Shown here: positions 52,146-59,060 of the stretch, piece by piece
Position numbering within the stretch: the first letter of the stretch is position 1
Layout of the letters: each line of letters opens with the position of its first letter
Assembly (NCBI GenBank): GCA_046346665.1
Contig: JAXMHQ010000004.1
Location: 103,324 to 167,323, forward strand
From: JAXMHQ01 sp046346665
Lineage (GTDB): Bacteria > Verrucomicrobiota > Verrucomicrobiia > Limisphaerales > JAXMHQ01
Direction: 5' to 3'
Length of the DNA: 64,000 nucleotides
The notes under the pieces: generated by a model
What the model was told of the DNA's origin: nothing
What the model saw: the letters and a program-made list of their open reading frames with translations, nothing else
Database searches by the model: none
Position numbers and translations under genes: made by a program

Positions 52146-52808
52146 TCAGGTCTTTTTTCGCTTTTGATCCCACAGCCGGAATCCGCCGGCAAAGGCGTTG
52201 GCATTGTCCCCCGCCCTGCAGCCGGGCGGCAGTTTTTTCAGCCGGTGAACATTCCCGCCGCCCAGGACGATGTCGTCGGGCTCCAGCGCCGCGGCGAGCT
52301 GCTTCACCACGTCGGCGACGTATTTGCGCCATTTTTTCTTGCCGTATTTGACGAGGCCGCGCAGGCCGACGTAGTCTTCGTAGGTTGATTTTCGGTAAGG
52401 CAAATGGCCCAGTTCCATCGGCTCGAGCAGGCCGTCGGCGACCAGGGTGCTGCCCAGGCCGGTGCCGAGGCCGAGAAAGAGCATTTTGCCTTTTTTATAG
52501 CTGCCCAGCGCCTGCATGGCGGCGTCGTTGACCACTTGGACGGGACGGCCGAACGCCTTTTCAAAATTGAATCCCACCCAGCCGGGCGCGAGGTTGTGCG
52601 GTTCCGCCACCGGCCGACCCCGCAGCACCGGGCCGGGATAACCGATGGAGACCACGTCGTACTTCCAGTCTTTCGCGAGCTTTTTCACGCCCGCAACCAT
52701 GCGCCGCGGGGTGAGCGTGGGGCCGGATTCGAATTCGCGGCGTTCCTTCTGGCCGGTGGCCAGGATTTTCACGTGCGTTCCGCCGATGTCTATGGCGAGG
52801 ATGTTCAT
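52146..52808 (-). CDS. ppgK: Polyphosphate-glucokinase-like ROK kinase
   Basis: A 220-residue ROK-type sugar kinase. It has MNILAIDIGGTHVKI at the start, SIGYPGPV, VNDAAMQALGSY, the FLGLGTGLGSTLV phosphate-binding segment typical of polyphosphate glucokinase, and a terminal DDIVLGGGN motif. It would phosphorylate glucose, using polyphosphate and perhaps ATP, and feed zwf. The ATG at 52808 lies 11 bp after the tal stop; a long open frame continuing upstream is just an antiphase reading of tal. The symbol is by resemblance only. Confidence 0.8.
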   Translation of the reverse strand: MNILAIDIGGTHVKILATGQKERREFESGPTLTPRRMVAGVKKLAKDWKYDVVSIGYPGPVLRGRPVAEPHNLAPGWVGFNFEKAFGRPVQVVNDAAMQALGSYKKGKMLFLGLGTGLGSTLVADGLLEPMELGHLPYRKSTYEDYVGLRGLVKYGKKKWRKYVADVVKQLAAALEPDDIVLGGGNVHRLKKLPPGCRAGDNANAFAGGFRLWDQKRKKT

Positions 52809-52819
52809 GGGAAGTTGCG

Positions 52820-53896
52820 TCACTTGATCGCGGCGCTTTTGGCGGTGATGACGCCCATGAGTTCGTTCCACGATTTCACGAACGACGCGGCGCCGTCGTC
52901 CTGAAGTTGTTTGGCCAGGTTCGCCAGGCCGATGCCGGCTTTTTCGAACTGGGCAAGAACGCCTTCGCAATCGCCGCCGCTGGCAGGCACGGCGCCGGCC
53001 ACCGTGCCGTGGTCGGCGAAGGCCTTGAGCGTGCCTTCGGGCATCGTGTTCACCGTGAACGGCGCGGCGAGCGCCTGGATGTAGAGCGTGTCCGGCGCCG
53101 CGGGATCCTTGGTGCCGGTGCTGGCCATGAGCAAACGCTGCGCCCGCGCCCCGTTGTTGAAAGCGCGCTGCCAGCGCGGCGCGGTCATCAGGTCGCAATA
53201 CGCCTTGTAACATTGTTGTCCAACCGCGATGCCGAGCCGGTTTTTGAGCGGGGCCGGGACCTTGTCGGCGACCGCGGCGTCCCAGCGGCTGATGAACAGC
53301 GAGGCGACCGAGCCGACGTTGGGGTTGAGGCCGGCGGCGATCCGGCGTTCGACTCCGCGGAGGTAGGCCTCGGCAGCGGCGAGGTATTGTTCGCGCGAGA
53401 ACAGGAGCGTGACGTTCACCGGCACGCCGGCGAAAATGGTTTCCTCGATCGCCGGCAATCCTTCGCGGGTGCCGGGGATTTTGATGAACAGGTTGGGCCG
53501 GCCGGCCCGCTGGTGCAGTTCGCGCGCGACTTTGGCGGTGGTGGCGGTGTCGTATGCGAGCAGCGGCGACACCTCCAGCGACACCCAGCCGTCCACGCCG
53601 GAAGTGCGGTCGTAAATCGGCCGGAAAAGATCCGCCGCGGCGGTGATGTCCTCGATGGCGAGGTCGAAGAAGAGCGATTCGCCGGATTTGCCCTCCTTCA
53701 ATTTCGCCTTGATGCCGGCGTCGTAGGCCGGGCTGCCCTTGATGGCGTGGTCGAAAATGGTCGGGTTCGAAGTCAGGCCGGTGACCGAGAGTTCGGCGAT
53801 GTACTTTTTCAGGGTGCCCGTGGTGAGCAGGTCGCGGGTGATATTGTCGAGCCAGAGGCTCTGGCCGAGTTCGTTGAGTTGCTGGGTGGCTTTCAT
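52820..53896 (-). CDS. tal: Transaldolase
   Basis: A 358-residue transaldolase of the longer, TalB-distinct bacterial type. LGQSLWLDNITRDLL at the start, GLTSNPTIFDHAI, the Schiff-base Lys in LFIKIPGTREGL, and NVTLLFSREQY are family hallmarks. It transfers dihydroxyacetone units between sugar phosphates. It is coupled to the HAD gene upstream by an ATGA overlap and followed by the ROK kinase. Confidence 0.94.
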   Translation of the reverse strand: MKATQQLNELGQSLWLDNITRDLLTTGTLKKYIAELSVTGLTSNPTIFDHAIKGSPAYDAGIKAKLKEGKSGESLFFDLAIEDITAAADLFRPIYDRTSGVDGWVSLEVSPLLAYDTATTAKVARELHQRAGRPNLFIKIPGTREGLPAIEETIFAGVPVNVTLLFSREQYLAAAEAYLRGVERRIAAGLNPNVGSVASLFISRWDAAVADKVPAPLKNRLGIAVGQQCYKAYCDLMTAPRWQRAFNNGARAQRLLMASTGTKDPAAPDTLYIQALAAPFTVNTMPEGTLKAFADHGTVAGAVPASGGDCEGVLAQFEKAGIGLANLAKQLQDDGAASFVKSWNELMGVITAKSAAIK

Positions 53897-54579
53897 GGTT
53901 GGTGGTCGCCGAGCAAATCGGCAAGCTGCAGGTTGAGCACGTCGCCGATGTGTTCCAGGGTCACATCGGCCGCATGCGGAAATTGGGATTGGATTTTCGG
54001 GTCCTTGGCAAACTTGCCCTGCTTCGGAAAGACAGTGGTTACCCGGTTGCCCCAGGCTTTGCGGATTGCATCGAGGATTCGCAGCTTGTCGTCGATGACG
54101 ACGTAATGCTCCGCCGGGCAGCGCCGTTCCACGTCTTCGAGGGCGGCTTCCTTGTGGACGTAAATGAGGACCTGTCCGGAGACGGCCTTGAAGATTCCGG
54201 ACCGTTCGACTTTGCGCGGCTGAAAAACGACGTCGCCGTCGGTGAGGATCACCACCCTGCCCCAGCTGCGAAGTTTGGCGAGCACCTCGAGTGCGTTCGG
54301 ATAGAGGCGCTGCTGAAACGGGTAATCCACCAGGTAATTGGCAGCCGTCACCAGGTGCGGTTCGTACGGGTGCTCCACGCGGAACCGCTGGAACGCGCCG
54401 AGATAATCGCGGTAGCCCAGTTCCTGGAACAGTTCCTCCTGGATCCGCCAGAAGCGGTCGCGGTTTTCCGGCCCAAACTCGCGCTCGATGTGCCCCTGCA
54501 AATCGTCCTGGACACGGTCGTTCTCCAGCAACGTGTCGTCCACGTCCACCAGGAATACGATTGGATCCATCCGCTTCAT
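53893..54579 (-). CDS. HAD-superfamily hydrolase
   Basis: A 228-residue HAD phosphatase-like protein. Motif I is FLVDVDDTLLEND (nucleophile and general acid Asp in DVDDT), motif II VVILTDGD, a motif III Lys in the VHKEAAL/FPKQGKF region, and motif IV VVIDDKLRILDAI. A helical cap lies between residues 20 and 95. Substrate is unknown; a sugar phosphate is likely from context. The ATG at 54579 (MKRMDP) is preferred, 4 bp after the preceding stop, over an upstream TTG. It is coupled to tal by ATGA. Confidence 0.85.
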   Translation of the reverse strand: MKRMDPIVFLVDVDDTLLENDRVQDDLQGHIEREFGPENRDRFWRIQEELFQELGYRDYLGAFQRFRVEHPYEPHLVTAANYLVDYPFQQRLYPNALEVLAKLRSWGRVVILTDGDVVFQPRKVERSGIFKAVSGQVLIYVHKEAALEDVERRCPAEHYVVIDDKLRILDAIRKAWGNRVTTVFPKQGKFAKDPKIQSQFPHAADVTLEHIGDVLNLQLADLLGDHQP

Positions 54580-54583
54580 TTCG

Positions 54584-55183
54584 TCATTTCGCAATATGAT
54601 GATCGTCGTTCCAGAGCCGGATGACCGGCCGCGACAAATCGTTTTCGTAACCCACCGCGCTCAGGCTGGCGGTGCTCAGCATGAAATGGCGCCCGGGCGC
54701 TTCGGTGGGCGACCCGATCCAGCGCGCGGCCAGGGCGCGAATGAAGTGGCCGCTGGAAAAAACGAGCGTAGCGCCGGTGAGCGCGCGCAGCCGGCCCAGC
54801 ACGCGGTCCGCACGCGCGCCGACCTGCGCCGGCGACTCGCCTCCCGGACAGCCGTCACGGAACAACTCCCAGTCAGGACGCTCCGCCAGGATTTCCGCGC
54901 TCGTTTTGCCTTCGTACTCGCCGTAGTTCCATTCCACGAGGTCCGGATCGATGACAGCGCCGGCGCCGAAACCGGACAGTTCGCAGGTTTTGCGGGCGCG
55001 TTGAAGAGGGCTGCAGAAGACACGTGCGAACTTCAGCCCGGCGAGACGAGTGCCGAGGTTCCTGGCGTTGAGTTCGCCGTGCGGCGTGAGCGGGAGATCG
55101 GTGAGACCGGTGTGCTGGCCGGTCAGGCTCCAGGCCGTTTCGCCGTGGCGCGCGAGGTAGACAATGGGCAGAGAATCGCTCAT
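54584..55183 (-). CDS. Histidine phosphatase (phosphoglycerate mutase-like)
   Basis: A 199-residue histidine phosphatase. The catalytic RHG motif is YLARHGETAW (residues 9-18), with SPLQRARKT, the second Arg/Glu motif WNYGEYEGK, and the second catalytic His in VFSSGHFIRALAA. It resembles cobalamin-type or sugar-phosphate phosphatases rather than a true dPGM. The start overlaps the transporter stop by ATGA. It probably dephosphorylates a small sugar phosphate linked to this gene series, by inference. Confidence 0.88.
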   Translation of the reverse strand: MSDSLPIVYLARHGETAWSLTGQHTGLTDLPLTPHGELNARNLGTRLAGLKFARVFCSPLQRARKTCELSGFGAGAVIDPDLVEWNYGEYEGKTSAEILAERPDWELFRDGCPGGESPAQVGARADRVLGRLRALTGATLVFSSGHFIRALAARWIGSPTEAPGRHFMLSTASLSAVGYENDLSRPVIRLWNDDHHIAK

Positions 55184-56049
55184 GCGGGTTTCAATGCGGG
55201 AGCGGCCTGGACGCGGCGTCCGAACCACGTGGCCGCCGCGAAGGAGAATGTGGCCTGCATGATCACGCCGAAAGCCACCATGGCGATGGCGTGCTGGTTT
55301 TCCGTGTGGGCCATGAACAGCGGGGCGAAGGCCGCGCCGAGGTTGCGCGTCGCCATGCCGAGAGACAGTACACTTTTCTCGCCGGGCTTCAGGCCCGGGC
55401 TGAGAAAATACGGGGCGAGCGTCGCGGTCGTGAAGAACACGAGCTGCACGCCGATCGCGTGGCTGCCGGCGAGCCCGAGAAATTCCTTCCCATAAACGAC
55501 CACGCAAAGAATTAACATCAGAATGGTGTCCAGCCCGGTGAATTTCTTGACGGGCGGATGCAGCTTGGCGGCGAGCGACTCCGACCGGTGCCGGAGAAAC
55601 AAGCCGATGGCGAGCGGCACCAGGAGGAAGAGCACGAGCGGTTTGGCGATCGTGAGTGCGTCCGCCGAGAAACCCTTTACCAGCACGGGCACGGCGAATG
55701 GCATGTAAGCCACCGTCACGACCGATGCCAGCAGCATGAACGCCGCGGCGTAGCCCATGTCGCCCTTCGCGCGATCCACCATCGGCGGCAGAAACGGCGC
55801 GCACGGCGTCATGGCCAGCAGAATGAAACCGATGGCGTAGGAACCTTCCAGCGGAATGACGCGCGTCAACAGCACCGCGAACAGCGGGAGCAGCACGAAT
55901 CCCCAGAGCAAACTGCCGAGGACGAACCAAGTGTTCCTGAGCCCAGCCATGGCGTCGGCGATTTTGAGGCGCAGTCCCATGTCCAGGAGGTTGCCCACCA
56001 TGAAAATCACCAGGGACAATTTGAGAATGACCTGAAGCGTTTCCATCAT
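55180..56049 (-). CDS. BASS-family (bile acid:Na+ symporter-like) transporter
   Basis: A 289-residue membrane protein with about nine hydrophobic segments and the family's GFILLAMTPCAPFLPPMVDRAKGD and SLGMATRNLGAAFAPLF blocks. BASS transporters move organic anions (bile acids, pantoate, pyruvate, sulfonates) with sodium. Its position between the glycyl-radical activase (ATGA overlap at 56046) and the histidine phosphatase (ATGA overlap at 55180) suggests it imports the substrate or exports the product of the glycyl radical enzyme. The specific ligand cannot be read. Confidence 0.88.
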   Translation of the reverse strand: MMETLQVILKLSLVIFMVGNLLDMGLRLKIADAMAGLRNTWFVLGSLLWGFVLLPLFAVLLTRVIPLEGSYAIGFILLAMTPCAPFLPPMVDRAKGDMGYAAAFMLLASVVTVAYMPFAVPVLVKGFSADALTIAKPLVLFLLVPLAIGLFLRHRSESLAAKLHPPVKKFTGLDTILMLILCVVVYGKEFLGLAGSHAIGVQLVFFTTATLAPYFLSPGLKPGEKSVLSLGMATRNLGAAFAPLFMAHTENQHAIAMVAFGVIMQATFSFAAATWFGRRVQAAPALKPA

Positions 56050-57005
56050 GTTTTAGGCGGGGCGGAGGCGCGGCCGAAGGATTCGTCAATGATCGCCTGC
56101 AGTCGCGCGATGCATTCCGGCGCCGGCGGTTTGAAATCCTCCATCCCGTAAATCCGGCCGAGGAAGGAATATTTGCTTTCGCCGAAACGGTGGTAAGGCA
56201 GCAGTTCGTAATCGATCACGTTCTTGTGCGGCCGGATCAGGGCGAGCACGGCGCGGATGTGGGCTTCATCGTCGTTGACACCGGGAATGACGGGAGTGCG
56301 CGCGATGAACTTCGTGTTTGGAAACGCATTGTAGGCGCGCTTGAAGTTCTCGAGAATCCGGCTGTTGTCGACGCCGGTCCATTGTTTGTGGCGCGCGGGA
56401 TCGGTGGCCTTGTGGTCATGCAGGCAGACGTCGACGTGTTTCAGGACTTTCTCGACGTTTTCCCACGGCACATTAAACGCGGTTTCGATGGCGGTGTTGA
56501 TGCCGCGGCGATGGGCTTCCTCCAGCAGGGCCGCTGCGAAATCCGCCTGCAACTGGCATTCACCGCCGCTGAGCGTGATGCCGCCGCCGGAGTCGTGGTA
56601 GAACGCGCTGTCCTGCTCCACCTCGGCCAGCACCTCGTCCACCGTCATTTCGCGGCCGAACGTGTACAACGCCTGCGGGGGGCAGGCGGGCACGCACTTG
56701 CCGCAATTGGTGCACAGGTCCCAGTTGATATGCATCTTCGGATCGGGGTCGACGCTGAAGATGGCGGATTCCGGGCATTCCTTCACGCAAAATCCGCATT
56801 CAATTTTTCCGATGCACTTCGCGGGATTGTAGGCGAGCTCGGGTTTCGGTTGGATGCTTTCCGGGTTGCTGCACCATTTGCATCGGAGCGAGCAGCCTTT
56901 CAGGAAAACCGTCGTCCGCATTCCAGGCCCGTCGTGGGTGCAGAAATGCTGGATGTTGAGCACCATGCCCTTGATCGACGCCGGGTTGGAGGTCGTGTCG
57001 GCCAT
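56046..57005 (-). CDS. Glycyl-radical enzyme activating protein (radical SAM)
   Basis: A 319-residue radical SAM protein. The SAM-cluster motif is CSLRCKWC (Cys38, Cys42, Cys45), followed by a two-cluster ferredoxin-like insert (CIGKIECGFCVKECP and CTNCGKCVPACPP), then GGGITLSGGECQLQ. This insert is typical of activases for the dehydratase/decarboxylase-type glycyl radical enzymes and absent from classical PflA. It should generate the Gly radical on the enzyme at 59061. It is separated from the PFK-like gene by 1 bp and overlaps the transporter by ATGA. Confidence 0.95.
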   Translation of the reverse strand: MADTTSNPASIKGMVLNIQHFCTHDGPGMRTTVFLKGCSLRCKWCSNPESIQPKPELAYNPAKCIGKIECGFCVKECPESAIFSVDPDPKMHINWDLCTNCGKCVPACPPQALYTFGREMTVDEVLAEVEQDSAFYHDSGGGITLSGGECQLQADFAAALLEEAHRRGINTAIETAFNVPWENVEKVLKHVDVCLHDHKATDPARHKQWTGVDNSRILENFKRAYNAFPNTKFIARTPVIPGVNDDEAHIRAVLALIRPHKNVIDYELLPYHRFGESKYSFLGRIYGMEDFKPPAPECIARLQAIIDESFGRASAPPKT

Positions 57006-57006
57006 G

Positions 57007-58167
57007 TCAATCTCCCAGGGCGATGCCCAGCGCGCGGGCGGTTTGGATGAACAAACTGTCCGGCGGGACGGTGCGGAAGCGGTTGATGACTTCGGCCAGC
57101 GGGACGAATTTCAATTCCGGCGGCTGAAACGAAACCATCGTTCCGGCCTGGCCCAACTGCAGCGCTCGCACCGCCGCCGCGCCGCAGGCGATGCCCAGCT
57201 GGCGGTCGACCGCCGTGATCTCCCCCGCCCTGGCGAGCGGTCCAAGCACGAGCGGGAAAGTCTCGCCGTGGATGCGCCTTTGGAGATCCAGCGCCACCGC
57301 TTCAGCCGCGCGCCCGCTTTGCGCGATCACATGGCCGCCGGGTTCGCCCGTGGCGCCCGGGGACAGCGCGGATTTCAGCGAATTCGGCGCGCCGGGAACG
57401 GACGGTCCGGCCGCGGCCCTGGCGCCTTCGGCCACCACGACCAGGGCGTGCGGCCGGCCTGCCTTGAGTTTCGCCGCGATCCGCGGGGCCACGGCCCCGA
57501 GGTCGTAGGGAATTTCGGGAATCAACACCGCGTCGGCGGACACCGCGATGCCCGCCTGCAGCGCGAGCCAACCCGCATGTTCGCCGGGCACTTCCACCAC
57601 CCCGATTTTTCGCGCGCCCGCGGCGGCCTGCCGCGCGTGGTCCAGCATGCCCGCCACAAAGGACAACGTGCTGTTGAACCCGAACGACAGCTGCGTGGCC
57701 GCGACTTCGTTTTCCGCCGACTTCGCGATACAGACCGTGTTGAGCCCTTTTCGTTGAAGTTTCCAGAGGATGCTCAGCGCGGGTCCGTCGGCGATCGAGA
57801 TGACCGCGTCCACGCCCTCGCGCTGCATCCAAAGGAGCAATTCGCCCGATCGATCGATTTCCTCGACGGCGTTGGCTCCCGTGATGCGCCGGACGTGGAA
57901 CGGGTTGGTGTGCGAGGCCGTGCCCAGAGCGCACCCGGTCGCGCCGGCGAGCGATTCCATGAGCGCGGGCGTAAGATCCAGGGTGCCGCCCTCCGGGTAG
58001 CGCTCCGGGAACAGCAGTCCATCCCAGCCGTCGCGGATGCCGACAAGCTGCCAGTCCAGCTCGGCGGCGGCGCGAACGGCGCCGTGCAGCGCGGCGTTGA
58101 GGCCCGGCACATAGCGGCCGCCCACGTTGATGGCAATGCGCCTCGAAGTTTTCATGCCCGGCTTCAT
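57007..58167 (-). CDS. Divergent PFK-A-family protein with altered catalytic motifs
   Basis: A 386-residue protein of the 6-phosphofructokinase fold: GGRYVPGLNAALHGAVR near the start and HAGWLALQAGIAVSADAVLIPEIPYDL mid-protein. The canonical GGDGS appears as IADGP (125-129). The catalytic PKTIDND appears as AKSAENE (148-154), with both Asp replaced by Glu. MGR appears as PGE (194-196), and the usual GTSR Arg is lost (GTASH, 82-86). It may use a different phosphoryl donor or sugar, or be inactive in catalysis. It lies between the SDR gene and the activase. A second ATG four codons in (58155) is also possible. Confidence 0.8.
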   Translation of the reverse strand: MKPGMKTSRRIAINVGGRYVPGLNAALHGAVRAAAELDWQLVGIRDGWDGLLFPERYPEGGTLDLTPALMESLAGATGCALGTASHTNPFHVRRITGANAVEEIDRSGELLLWMQREGVDAVISIADGPALSILWKLQRKGLNTVCIAKSAENEVAATQLSFGFNSTLSFVAGMLDHARQAAAGARKIGVVEVPGEHAGWLALQAGIAVSADAVLIPEIPYDLGAVAPRIAAKLKAGRPHALVVVAEGARAAAGPSVPGAPNSLKSALSPGATGEPGGHVIAQSGRAAEAVALDLQRRIHGETFPLVLGPLARAGEITAVDRQLGIACGAAAVRALQLGQAGTMVSFQPPELKFVPLAEVINRFRTVPPDSLFIQTARALGIALGD

Positions 58168-58174
58168 CGGGACG

Positions 58175-59014
58175 TCAGTTGTGCGGGGCGGTCTTCGCCT
58201 CCGCGGCGGCTTTCGCGTCCGCCATCCGTTTGCGAACGATCGGCCGCAAATCCTCGCCGAAGCCCGTCAGGAGCCCGCCGTCCACCGCGAGCAATTGCCC
58301 GGTGATCATGTCCGACTTGTCGCTAGCCAGGAAAACGGCGGCATCCGCAATGTCGTCGAGGTTGCAGAACCGGCCGAGCGGGACGAGGCGCTTGATGAGT
58401 TTCTCGCGCAATTCGGGCGTCGTGCTGTTTTCCATCAACGGCGTCAGCACGCCGCCGGGGCAGATTTCGTTCACGTTGATGTGATGATCGGCCGTCTCCC
58501 ACGCGAGATGCTGGGTGATGCCGGTGACGCCGTGCTTCGACGCGGTGTAATCCGCGCTGCCGAAGAATGTCATGCGAATGCCGGCGGTGGAGGCGACGTT
58601 GATGATCTTGCCTTTGCCTTTCGCGATCATGCCGGGCAGGACGGCGCGGCAGCAAAGGAACACCCCTTTGAGGTTCACGCCGATCACCTTGTCCCACTGC
58701 GCTTCGGACATTTCATGGAGCAGCACGGGGGTGCTCTCGATGCCCGCGTTGTTGACCAGGATGTCGACTCCGCCGAACGCCTGGACCGCGGCGGCGACCA
58801 TGGCGTCGACGTCGGCCGCCCTGCTGACGTCCGCGCCCACGCCGATGGCTTTGCCTCCGGCGCCGGTGATTTTCTTCACGGTTTCGTCGCACGATTCGGC
58901 CGTCAATCCGTTGACGACGACGTTGGCGCCTTCGCGGCCGAATGTGACGGCGATGCCTTCGCCGATGCCGCGGGCGGAGCCGGTGATGATGGCGGTTTTG
59001 CCTTGGAGTAACAT
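58175..59014 (-). CDS. SDR-family NAD(P)-dependent oxidoreductase
   Basis: A 279-residue short-chain dehydrogenase. The cofactor motif GSARGIG is at residues 12-18, NNAG follows, and the catalytic residues are Ser in NVASTAG and Tyr/Lys in YTASKHG. The C-terminus is a 30-residue basic/Ala-rich extension (DLRPIVRKRMADAK). The ATG at 59014 opens the Rossmann strand; an extension would enter the glycyl radical enzyme gene. It probably oxidises or reduces a hydroxy/keto intermediate of the glycyl-radical pathway; substrate is unknown. Confidence 0.9.
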   Translation of the reverse strand: MLLQGKTAIITGSARGIGEGIAVTFGREGANVVVNGLTAESCDETVKKITGAGGKAIGVGADVSRAADVDAMVAAAVQAFGGVDILVNNAGIESTPVLLHEMSEAQWDKVIGVNLKGVFLCCRAVLPGMIAKGKGKIINVASTAGIRMTFFGSADYTASKHGVTGITQHLAWETADHHINVNEICPGGVLTPLMENSTTPELREKLIKRLVPLGRFCNLDDIADAAVFLASDKSDMITGQLLAVDGGLLTGFGEDLRPIVRKRMADAKAAAEAKTAPHN

Positions 59015-59060
59015 GGTATTAATGGGGGTTGAAGGTTGGCCTGATTCTGGAAAGGAAGGA

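Noticed and set aside
52809..53924. Upstream extension of the ROK kinase frame across transaldolase
   Set aside because: The extra part is Arg/His-rich antiphase reading of tal; DIGGTH starts directly after the ATG at 52808.
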